Shown: positions 1 through 5,294 of the stretch, one piece after another | Position numbering within the stretch: the first letter of the stretch is position 1 | Layout of the letters: every line of letters begins with the position of its first letter | Source of the DNA: Candidatus Krumholzibacteriia bacterium | Lineage (GTDB): Bacteria > Krumholzibacteriota > Krumholzibacteriia > LZORAL124-64-63 | DNA length: 5,294 nt | Assembly: GCA_029935695.1 (NCBI GenBank) | Contig: JAOZJV010000284.1 | Coordinates: 1 to 5,294, forward strand | Direction of reading: 5' to 3' | The notes under the pieces: model-generated | What the model was told of the DNA's origin: nothing | Databases searched by the model: none | The model's input: only the letters and a program-made list of their open reading frames with translations | Made by a program: the position numbers and the translations under genes

Positions 1-1419
1 GAGTTGCTGGTGGACACGGATCTGAATGAACGTCAAAAAGAAACCGCCCTCATCGCCCAGCGCAGCGCCAAATCGCTGGTGGCTGTGGTGAACGATATTC
101 TGGATTTTTCCAAGATCGAAGCGGGCAAGCTGGAACTGGAAAAAGTGGTTTTTGTTCTGCCCGGTCTGGTGAAGGAAGTTATCGAAACATTCCATTTCCA
201 GGCCAGGGAAAAAGGCCTGGAACTGGTTTTGGAAATGCCCGAAGACCTGCCCGAGTTTGTGGTGGGCGATCCGGGCCGACTGCGCCAGATTCTGATCAAC
301 CTCATGGGCAATGCTTTCAAATTCACCTCCAAGGGCAGTGTTACTGTTTCTTTGAAGCAGGTGCCTGATCCAGGTAAGTTGGCGAAAATTGAATTCCTGG
401 TGCGAGACACCGGTGTGGGCATTGAATCCCAGAAGATCGAAAACCTGTTTGATAATTTTACCCAGGCAGATTCTTCGGTCAGCAATGAATTTGGCGGCAC
501 GGGTCTGGGCCTGGCCATCAGCAAACAACTGGCCGAGAAAATGGGTGGTGGCATGACCGTCACCAGCGAGCATGGCTCGGGTTCGGCCTTTGGTTTTACA
601 GCGCGTTTTGATCTGGCCAGTCTGGACCAGGTTGCCGAAGAATTTAAAACCGAAGAGCCCCCGAAGGAAGTGGCAATCCAGCCAGCCGAAGTTGTTTCTG
701 AATTGCGCATTCTTCTGGTGGAAGACAACATCGTCAACCAGAAGGTGGCCCTTGGAATGCTGCGCAAACTGGGTTATCCGGCCCAGGCCGCGTCGTGTGG
801 CAACGAAGCTTTGGATATACTTCAGGAAAGTGAATTTGATCTGGTGTTCATGGACATTCAGATGCCTGGACTCGGGGGCCTGGAAGCCACGAAAAAGATC
901 CGCTCCGGCGAGGCCGGCCAGGAGAACCAGGAAGTTCCGATCATTGCCATGACCGCCCATGCCACCCGGCAGGACCGCAAGAACTGTCTGGCTTCAGGCA
1001 TGAACGACTACATTCCCAAACCCATCAGTTCGCAGTTGATTCATGAGGCCATGCGGCGGGTGATGGCCCTGGGCGAACCCGATGAAAACCCGGTGGCGCC
1101 TCAGCCATTTTCCATGGCCAATCTCATCACGAAAATGGATGGGGATGTGGATCTGGCCGTGGAAATCGTGGGTCTGTTCATGATCGATTCAAGGGAACGG
1201 CTGCAGACTATCACCGGAGCCATCGAGAACTATGATTTCGGTTTCGTGGCTCAGGAAGCCAAGAGCATGGAGGGCGGGGCCCTGAATATCCACTCGGGAA
1301 CCATCGTGGCTTTGGCCCAGGACCTGGTGCAGGCCGCCAACGCCAAGCAGCAGGAATACGCCACAACCCTGGTTGAAGAGCTGGTCCAGGAGCTGGAAGG
1401 CATCGACTGCCTGGTGTGA
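1..1419 (+). CDS. Hybrid sensor histidine kinase/response regulator with degenerate Hpt domain (5'-truncated)
   Basis: C-terminal 472 codons of a hybrid two-component kinase. The frame is open from base 1, so the gene starts upstream; the TTG at 4 is only an internal Leu. Bases 1 to about 130 are the second HisKA helix, ending in the typical DILDFSKIEAGKLELE. The catalytic His, normally about 20 residues earlier, is outside the window. The HATPase domain follows: N-box around 280-327 (key Asn at 310), G1 DTGVGI with Asp at 406, F-box near 442-468, and G2 GGTGLGL at 493-513. A receiver domain spans about 703-1062: acidic pair Glu721/Asp724, phospho-acceptor Asp at 853 (MDIQMP), Thr at 952 and Lys at 1018 (base positions). 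The C-terminal part, about 1108-1410, aligns with Hpt domains but has Lys at 1261 in place of the phosphorylated His. The kinase should autophosphorylate and pass phosphate to its own receiver. The signal, membrane topology and cognate regulator cannot be seen. The family is certain; the specific pathway is unknown. Confidence 0.95.
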   Translation, partial: ELLVDTDLNERQKETALIAQRSAKSLVAVVNDILDFSKIEAGKLELEKVVFVLPGLVKEVIETFHFQAREKGLELVLEMPEDLPEFVVGDPGRLRQILINLMGNAFKFTSKGSVTVSLKQVPDPGKLAKIEFLVRDTGVGIESQKIENLFDNFTQADSSVSNEFGGTGLGLAISKQLAEKMGGGMTVTSEHGSGSAFGFTARFDLASLDQVAEEFKTEEPPKEVAIQPAEVVSELRILLVEDNIVNQKVALGMLRKLGYPAQAASCGNEALDILQESEFDLVFMDIQMPGLGGLEATKKIRSGEAGQENQEVPIIAMTAHATRQDRKNCLASGMNDYIPKPISSQLIHEAMRRVMALGEPDENPVAPQPFSMANLITKMDGDVDLAVEIVGLFMIDSRERLQTITGAIENYDFGFVAQEAKSMEGGALNIHSGTIVALAQDLVQAANAKQQEYATTLVEELVQELEGIDCLV

Positions 1420-1436
1420 TCTGACAAAAATGACAG

Positions 1437-1485
1437 AAAGCCGCCTTGTTGTGACAAAGTGACATGACAAGGCGGCTTTGTTTTT
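1437..1485 (+). terminator. Rho-independent terminator after the sensor kinase
   Basis: A perfect 13-bp inverted repeat, AAAGCCGCCTTGT at 1437-1449 and ACAAGGCGGCTTT at 1467-1479, encloses a 17-nt loop. It is followed by G and then five T (1481-1485). It begins 17 bases after the kinase stop codon, so it should end the kinase transcript and separate it from clpB. The left arm starts with AAA, so the reverse transcript would also have a few U after the stem. Weak bidirectional action is possible, but no convergent gene is present to need it. Confidence 0.9.
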
Positions 1486-1506
1486 GGGCTGTTTGTGCTG
1501 TATACT
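1478..1506 (+). promoter_or_regulatory. Weak candidate sigma70-type promoter for clpB
   Basis: TATACT at 1501-1506 matches the -10 consensus at five of six positions. Seventeen bases upstream, TTGTTT at 1478-1483 keeps only the TTG of a -35 element and overlaps the end of the kinase terminator. The -10 lies inside the palindrome GTATACTGTATAC (1500-1512), where a regulator could bind. The leader to clpB would be about 125 nt. I see no good sigma32 promoter (CTTGAA plus CCCCAT-type -10) and no CIRCE element in 1420-1637. The heat-shock control usual for clpB is therefore not evident from sequence alone. Confidence 0.25.
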
Positions 1507-1522
1507 GTATACGAAAAAAGCT

Positions 1523-1545
1523 AACATATTGTCTTTAATTATGTT
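1523..1545. repeat. Short inverted repeat in the clpB upstream region
   Basis: AACATA at 1523-1528 and TATGTT at 1540-1545 form a perfect 6-bp inverted repeat with an 11-base AT-rich spacer, upstream of clpB. The size and symmetry would suit a dimeric DNA-binding protein, but such a short repeat in AT-rich DNA can arise by chance. I recognise no known operator here. Confidence 0.3.
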
Positions 1546-1624
1546 GACGCCACATTCTGAGTTTTGGCATGGCTTCTGCATTCCTTACCCCGAACAAACA
1601 AACACTGACGTCTATTGATAATAA

Positions 1625-1630
1625 AAGGAG
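1625..1630 (+). promoter_or_regulatory. Ribosome binding site that fixes the clpB start
   Basis: AAGGAG lies 7 bases before ATG at 1638. An in-frame ATG at 1569 would add 23 residues, but it has no Shine-Dalgarno sequence and the added residues do not resemble a ClpB N-terminus. The start at 1638 gives the usual ClpB length. Confidence 0.9.
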
Positions 1631-1637
1631 ACATCCC

Positions 1638-4217
1638 ATGAAAAACTGGACTGTCAATGCCCATGAAACACTTCAAGGGGCTCAGAATAAAGCATATGAA
1701 ATGAAGCACGGGGAATTGACTCCCCTTCACCTTCTGTGGGCCATGTTGAATGAAACCGGCCTGGTCACCAATACATTAAGGACCTTGGAACTTGATCCAG
1801 GGCTGGTGGCACGCACGGCGGAAAATGAACTGATGAGTATGCCTCAGGTGCAGGTCAAGGATGTGCCCGCACCCAGCAGCGAGCTTCAAAAACTCATTCT
1901 CGAAGCCACCACCACCGCGGGCCAGGGAGGCCTGGTGGGGACCAGAGAGTTGCTGGTGGCCATGGCCGAAGACAACGGCAGGGCAGGATCGGTCTTGAAG
2001 ACATACGACATCTCGGCATCCAAAATTAAGCAGGCCCTCCAGCAAAATGGAGGCGACGCCCGGTACACCGGACAGGATGAAAGCGACCTGGGTGCAGACG
2101 AAGAATCGGCCCTGGAAAAATACGCCACTGACTTGTGCGCGGTGGCCCGGGAAGGAAAAATCGATCCCATCATCGGACGGGATGAAGAGATCCGCAGGGT
2201 GATTCAGATCCTGAGCAGACGAACAAAAAATAACCCCGTTCTGGTGGGCGCCCCTGGTGTGGGAAAGACGGCAGTTGCTGAAGGATTGGCCCAGCGTCTG
2301 GTGGCTGGAGATGTGCCCGAAGGATTGCGTGACAAAAGGATTCTGGCGCTGGATTTGGGAGCCCTGATTGCGGGCACCAAGTACCGTGGCGAGTTTGAAG
2401 AACGACTGAAAAAAGTGATCAAAGAAGTCAGCGCTGAAGGCAGCAATGTCCTGATGTTCATCGACGAAATGCACACCCTGGTGGGAGCGGGAGCAACCGG
2501 CGGGGCCATGGATGCATCGAATATATTGAAGCCGGCTCTGGCCCGGGGAGAATTGCACTGCGTGGGCGCGACAACTCTTGATGAATACCGTCAGCATATT
2601 GAAAAAGACCCCGCCCTGGAACGGCGTTTCCAGCCGGTGCTGGTGGAAGAGCCCACCTGGGAGCAGGCCGTGGCAATTTTGCGCGGACTGAAAGAAAAGT
2701 ACGAAGTTCATCATGGTGTTCAGATCACCGATGGCGCCCTGGTGGCGGCAGTGAAGCTGAGCCAGCGATACATCGCCGACCGTATGCTGCCGGACAAGGC
2801 CATCGACCTGATGGATGAAGCGGCCAGCCGGTTGCGCATGGAAATTGATTCGGTGCCCGCTGAGGTGGACGACCTGCAGCGCCGGATGAATCAGTTGGAA
2901 ATGGAAAGGCTGGCCCTGGAAAAGGAGACCGACCGTTCAGCAGTGACCAGGCGCGAGACCATAGATTTCCAGATCAGTGAATTGCGGGATCAGCTGGACA
3001 AAGTCAGTGCCCGCTGGCAAATGGAAAAAGAAGCCATCGATAAAATTCGAGAGCTTCAGAAGCAACAGGACGAGTTGCTGCACGCCATGGAAACAGCCGA
3101 GCGTCAGGGCGATCTGGCCCGTGCCTCGGAGCTGAAGTACAGCGCACAAGCGACCCTGGAGGCGGAGATTTCTGCGGCCAGGGGGGAACTTGAGCGTGTG
3201 CAGGGTGTTAATCCCCTGCTCAAGGAGCATGTCCAGGAAAATGACATTGCTCAGCTGGTCGCCCAATGGACCGGCATCCCTGCCCAGAAGTTGGTCGAGG
3301 ACGAGATGGCGAAACTGCGCGATTTGGAAAACAGGATTTCCGCTCGGGTGGTCGGCCAGAATGAAGCTGTGGAACAAGTGGCTCGAACCATTCGCCGGTC
3401 CCGCGCGGGACTGACGGATCGGCAGCGGCCCCTGGGCTCATTCCTCTTCCTTGGACCGACCGGGGTGGGAAAAACCGAACTGGCCAAAGCCCTGACCGAG
3501 CAGATGTTCGGCGACGAGACACACCTTGTGCGCTTGGATATGTCTGAGTACATGGAGCGGCACGCCGTCAGCCGGATGATCGGCTCACCTCCAGGTTATG
3601 TGGGCCACGAAGCGGGGGGCCAGCTCACCGAAGCGGTGCGGCGCCATCCCTACAGCGTGGTGCTGCTGGATGAGGTTGAAAAAGCCCATCCCGAGGTGAT
3701 GAATGTGCTGCTGCAGGTGCTGGACGACGGCCGGCTGACAGACGGCAAGGGTCGGGTTGTGGATTTCAGCAATACGGTGTTCATTCTGACGAGCAACCTG
3801 TGTCAGGGTGAAGAGTTTGAAACCGCCGACGAAAGCACCATTCTGCAGAGCTTGGTGGGACATTTCAGACCGGAATTTCTGAACCGGCTGGACGCTTTTG
3901 TACGTTTCCACAGTCTCGGTGCCGAACTCATCGCCGGTATTGTGCGGCTGGAGCTGGCCAAGGTTGGCCGGGATCTGGCCGAACAGGAGCTGAAACTGGA
4001 AGTGACGGATGCGGCGGTGGCCAAACTGGCTGCTGATGGATTTGATCCCCAGTTCGGCGCCCGGCCGGTGAAACGGGTGATTCAACGGGAAGTTCAGGAC
4101 CGGTTGGCGGATCTGATTCTCGCGGGAGAAACCCGTCCGGAAAACACCGTGGTTCTGGATGTGAATGATGATGGTTATCTGCTGAAAGTCACTGCGGCAC
4201 TCGAAGCTGTCAGTTAA
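1638..4217 (+). CDS. clpB: ATP-dependent protein disaggregase ClpB (Hsp100 chaperone)
   Basis: 859 residues; E. coli ClpB has 857. This cytoplasmic hexameric AAA+ machine pulls aggregated proteins through its pore, working with DnaK/DnaJ/GrpE. Domains in order: Clp N-terminal domain about 1-145. NBD1 has Walker A GAPGVGKT (204-211), pore-loop Tyr249 in GTKYRGEF, Walker B FIDEMH with Glu277, and the Arg-finger region ALERRFQ. A coiled-coil middle domain (about 410-523) keeps the GDLARASELKY segment, with Tyr501 matching the E. coli Tyr503 region used in DnaK control. NBD2 has Walker A GPTGVGKT (606-613), pore loop GYVG with Tyr654, Walker B LLDEVEKAH with Glu679, sensor-1 region TSN, Arg-finger region RPEFLNRLD and sensor 2 GARPVKR. 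The middle domain marks ClpB rather than ClpA or ClpC, and there is no ClpP-binding loop. One small oddity is GYVGHE where E. coli has GYVGYE. The gene appears monocistronic between two hairpins. Confidence 0.98.
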   Translation: MKNWTVNAHETLQGAQNKAYEMKHGELTPLHLLWAMLNETGLVTNTLRTLELDPGLVARTAENELMSMPQVQVKDVPAPSSELQKLILEATTTAGQGGLVGTRELLVAMAEDNGRAGSVLKTYDISASKIKQALQQNGGDARYTGQDESDLGADEESALEKYATDLCAVAREGKIDPIIGRDEEIRRVIQILSRRTKNNPVLVGAPGVGKTAVAEGLAQRLVAGDVPEGLRDKRILALDLGALIAGTKYRGEFEERLKKVIKEVSAEGSNVLMFIDEMHTLVGAGATGGAMDASNILKPALARGELHCVGATTLDEYRQHIEKDPALERRFQPVLVEEPTWEQAVAILRGLKEKYEVHHGVQITDGALVAAVKLSQRYIADRMLPDKAIDLMDEAASRLRMEIDSVPAEVDDLQRRMNQLEMERLALEKETDRSAVTRRETIDFQISELRDQLDKVSARWQMEKEAIDKIRELQKQQDELLHAMETAERQGDLARASELKYSAQATLEAEISAARGELERVQGVNPLLKEHVQENDIAQLVAQWTGIPAQKLVEDEMAKLRDLENRISARVVGQNEAVEQVARTIRRSRAGLTDRQRPLGSFLFLGPTGVGKTELAKALTEQMFGDETHLVRLDMSEYMERHAVSRMIGSPPGYVGHEAGGQLTEAVRRHPYSVVLLDEVEKAHPEVMNVLLQVLDDGRLTDGKGRVVDFSNTVFILTSNLCQGEEFETADESTILQSLVGHFRPEFLNRLDAFVRFHSLGAELIAGIVRLELAKVGRDLAEQELKLEVTDAAVAKLAADGFDPQFGARPVKRVIQREVQDRLADLILAGETRPENTVVLDVNDDGYLLKVTAALEAVS

Positions 4218-4227
4218 GAGAACAAAT

Positions 4228-4292
4228 CGAACCCCCCACCGCTGGAGTGTGGTTGTCCTCAGCCCTCAACCAGACTCCGGTCGGGGGGTTCG
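4228..4292 (+). terminator. Long hairpin after clpB, probable terminator or RNA-stabilising structure
   Basis: The outer stem CGAACCCCCC (4228-4237) with GGGGGGTTCG (4283-4292) is a perfect 10 bp. Pairing continues inward with bulges: ACC 4238-4240 with GGT 4279-4281, GGAGT 4244-4248 with ACTCC 4274-4278, and TGGTTG 4250-4255 with CAACCA 4267-4272. The loop is about 11 nt. It starts 10 bases after the clpB stop. No T-run follows the stem (CGTGTATTCC), so classical intrinsic termination is doubtful. It could act as a 3' stabiliser, a Rho-linked end, or a structure in a read-through leader to the next gene. Confidence 0.6.
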
Positions 4293-4321
4293 TGTATTCC
4301 GAACCAACCCCTGAACAATCC

Positions 4322-4350
4322 TTGAATATGAAACCCATCCACGGTGTACT
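4322..4350 (+). promoter_or_regulatory. Candidate sigma70-type promoter for the exported-protein pair
   Basis: TTGAAT (4322-4327) and TGTACT (4345-4350) each match four of six consensus bases and are exactly 17 bases apart. They lie between the clpB hairpin and the next gene. Transcription would start near 4357, giving a leader of about 60 nt. That leader would contain a small GC-rich hairpin (GGCC and GCC at 4370-4377 pairing with GGC and GGCC at 4383-4390) just ahead of the ribosome binding site. Both elements are imperfect, so this is only a candidate. Confidence 0.35.
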
Positions 4351-4406
4351 GGGTAGTGACTCTTTTCCCGGCCGGCCAAATTGGCGGGCCCACTACCCCG
4401 ACTCCT

Positions 4407-4412
4407 GGAGGA
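4407..4412 (+). promoter_or_regulatory. Ribosome binding site that selects a GTG start
   Basis: GGAGGA lies 6 bases before GTG at 4419. This start puts a Lys-Lys signal peptide at the very N-terminus. The in-frame ATG at 4344 would add 25 residues ahead of the signal peptide, has no Shine-Dalgarno sequence, and would place Pro- and Gly-rich residues where none are expected. Confidence 0.85.
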
Positions 4413-4418
4413 TTCAAA

Positions 4419-5165
4419 GTGAAAAAGATATTCGCTCTCGCCATCGTCTGCATGCTCATTGCCGGCGTTTCAACGGCCATGGATGCCAAAGAACTCATCG
4501 AAAAAACCATTGAAGCCACCGGTGGGATGGAAAAAATACAGGCTGTCAAGAGCATGACTGCCACTGGTAAGGCTTTGGCCCAGGGTATGGAATTTCCCTT
4601 CGTGATGAAACAGGTCCGGCCCAATTTCATGCGCCTCGATGTCACGGTCATGGGCATGGAGATGATCCAGGCCTATGATGGTGAAAAGGGTTGGGGTGTG
4701 AACCCCATGATGGGCAGCCAGGATCCTCAGCCCATGGGTGAGCTGGAAAACAAGAGCTTCAAAATGCAGGCCGACATGGATGGCCCGTTGATCAACTACG
4801 AAGAAAAAGGCTACACCGTGGAATACATTGGTGAAGCTGAGGTGGAAGGAACCCAGGTTTACCAACTGCGCCTGGACACACACATGGACATCGTCATCGA
4901 CATGTTCATCGATCAGGAGTATTTCCTGACCATCAAAACCTCCTCGACGATTAACTGGGAAGAAAAAATCATCGAGTCGGACACCTACATGAGTGATTTT
5001 CAGGAAGTCGGCGACGGTCTCATCATTCCTTTCTCTGTAGAAACCCGCATGGGCGAAAATACGATCAACCAGATCGTCATGGAATCAATTGAATACAATT
5101 TGGAGATAGATGAGGCCATTTTTGTAATGCCAGCGGTAGAGCCGGCAGCCACCGAAACCAAATAA
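4419..5165 (+). CDS. Exported, methionine-rich LolA/RseB-like envelope protein
   Basis: 248 residues from GTG. The N-terminus is a signal peptide: KK, a hydrophobic core IFALAIVCMLIAGV, and a likely signal peptidase I site after STA (residue 20). There is no lipobox, because the only nearby Cys sits in AIVC. The mature protein opens with a helix, ELIEKTIEATGGMEKIQAVK, followed by alternating beta-strand-like segments such as MTATGKA, FPFVMKQVRPNFMRLDV and YTVEYIGEAEVEGTQVYQLRL. This is the pattern of periplasmic proteins loosely annotated as outer membrane lipoprotein-sorting (LolA-like) proteins, whose half-open barrel can hold lipid or acyl chains. The fold assignment rests on pattern, not on a search. 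Methionine is unusually common (22 of 248), with clusters at VMGMEM and NPMMG. A second exported gene starts 10 bases downstream, implying co-transcription. Ligand and role are unknown. Confidence 0.85.
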   Translation: MKKIFALAIVCMLIAGVSTAMDAKELIEKTIEATGGMEKIQAVKSMTATGKALAQGMEFPFVMKQVRPNFMRLDVTVMGMEMIQAYDGEKGWGVNPMMGSQDPQPMGELENKSFKMQADMDGPLINYEEKGYTVEYIGEAEVEGTQVYQLRLDTHMDIVIDMFIDQEYFLTIKTSSTINWEEKIIESDTYMSDFQEVGDGLIIPFSVETRMGENTINQIVMESIEYNLEIDEAIFVMPAVEPAATETK

Positions 5166-5175
5166 GAGGTTTGAA

Positions 5176-5294
5176 ATGAAATCCAGCGTATGGCTGATCG
5201 GTCTTGTATTGTTGGTTGGGGGATTGGCTGGGGCAGAAGAGCCGGTTGTTGATGCCGGCATCCCTCTTGGTGCTCATGTGTTCGGGGATTTGCG
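5176..5294 (+). CDS. Exported protein of unknown function (3'-truncated)
   Basis: Only 39 codons plus two bases are in the window. ATG at 5176 is preceded by AAGAGG (5164-5169), which overlaps the stop codon of the gene before it, so the two are very likely translated from one mRNA. The N-terminus is a signal peptide: MKSS, hydrophobic core VWLIGLVLLVGGLAG, and probable cleavage after Ala20 in LAGA. The mature end EEPVVDAGIPLGAHVFGDLR has a stretch (HVFGDLR) that could be a first beta-strand of an outer membrane barrel. That is only a guess from a short alternating segment. No family can be named. Confidence 0.8.
   Translation, partial: MKSSVWLIGLVLLVGGLAGAEEPVVDAGIPLGAHVFGDL

Noticed and set aside
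33..767. A 244-codon open frame on the - strand within the sensor kinase
   Set aside because: Its translation is rich in Ser, Arg and Pro, typical of an antisense shadow. The + strand frame carries all the kinase motifs.
1544..1572. TTGACG as a -35 element for clpB
   Set aside because: The -35 is good (five of six), but no acceptable -10 is found at 16 to 18 bases downstream.
1573..1593. Possible sigma32 promoter (CTTCTG with CCCCGA) before clpB
   Set aside because: The spacing is only 9 bases and both halves match the consensus poorly.
1569..1637. N-terminal extension of ClpB from an upstream ATG
   Set aside because: There is no ribosome binding site for it, the 23 added residues do not look like ClpB, and the ATG at 1638 has AAGGAG at ideal spacing.
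1776..2714. A 312-codon open frame on the - strand within clpB
   Set aside because: It lies wholly inside a well-conserved gene, has a low-complexity mixed composition, no ribosome binding site and no recognisable domain. It is a by-product of clpB codon usage.
4402..4410. CTCCTGGAG palindrome masking the ribosome binding site of the exported-protein gene
   Set aside because: The arms are four bases with a one-base loop, which cannot form a hairpin. The resemblance to an anti-Shine-Dalgarno switch is probably chance.
4247..4513. An 88-codon + strand frame between clpB and the exported protein
   Set aside because: It spans the hairpin and runs into the signal-peptide region of the real gene in another frame. 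It has no ribosome binding site and no protein-like pattern.

Overview
The window carries four protein-coding genes, all on the + strand, with two short intergenic regions. It looks like ordinary chromosome from a Gram-negative bacterium of moderate GC content. The evidence is a LolA-like exported protein, a second exported protein and a complex hybrid sensor kinase. The phylum cannot be fixed from the sequence. Delta-proteobacteria in the broad sense or an FCB-group lineage would fit, but that is inference. There are no mobile elements, tRNA or rRNA genes, CRISPR arrays or phage genes.

Layout. Bases 1-1419 hold the 3' part of a hybrid sensor histidine kinase: the tail of HisKA, the HATPase domain, a receiver, and a C-terminal Hpt-like domain. 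The phosphoacceptor His of the kinase core lies upstream of the window. A strong intrinsic terminator follows at 1437-1485. The rest of the 1420-1637 gap holds short inverted repeats and only weak promoter candidates. Bases 1638-4217 hold a full-length ClpB disaggregase of 859 residues with every key motif intact. A long, imperfect hairpin (4228-4292) without a U-tract comes next, then a 5' leader for the following gene. Bases 4419-5165 encode a methionine-rich exported protein with a LolA/RseB-like look. Ten bases later a second exported protein starts at 5176 and runs off the end of the window.

How the genes relate. The kinase ends its own transcription unit. ClpB appears monocistronic, with its own leader and a structured 3' end. 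The last two genes have the spacing of an operon and probably work together in the cell envelope. The shared theme of sensing, protein quality control and envelope could be chance.

No clearly new multi-gene system is visible. The best lead is the kinase's C-terminal Hpt-like domain, which keeps the fold signature but has Lys where the phosphorylated His should be. Next are the structured RNA after clpB and the methionine-rich envelope protein paired with an unidentified exported partner.
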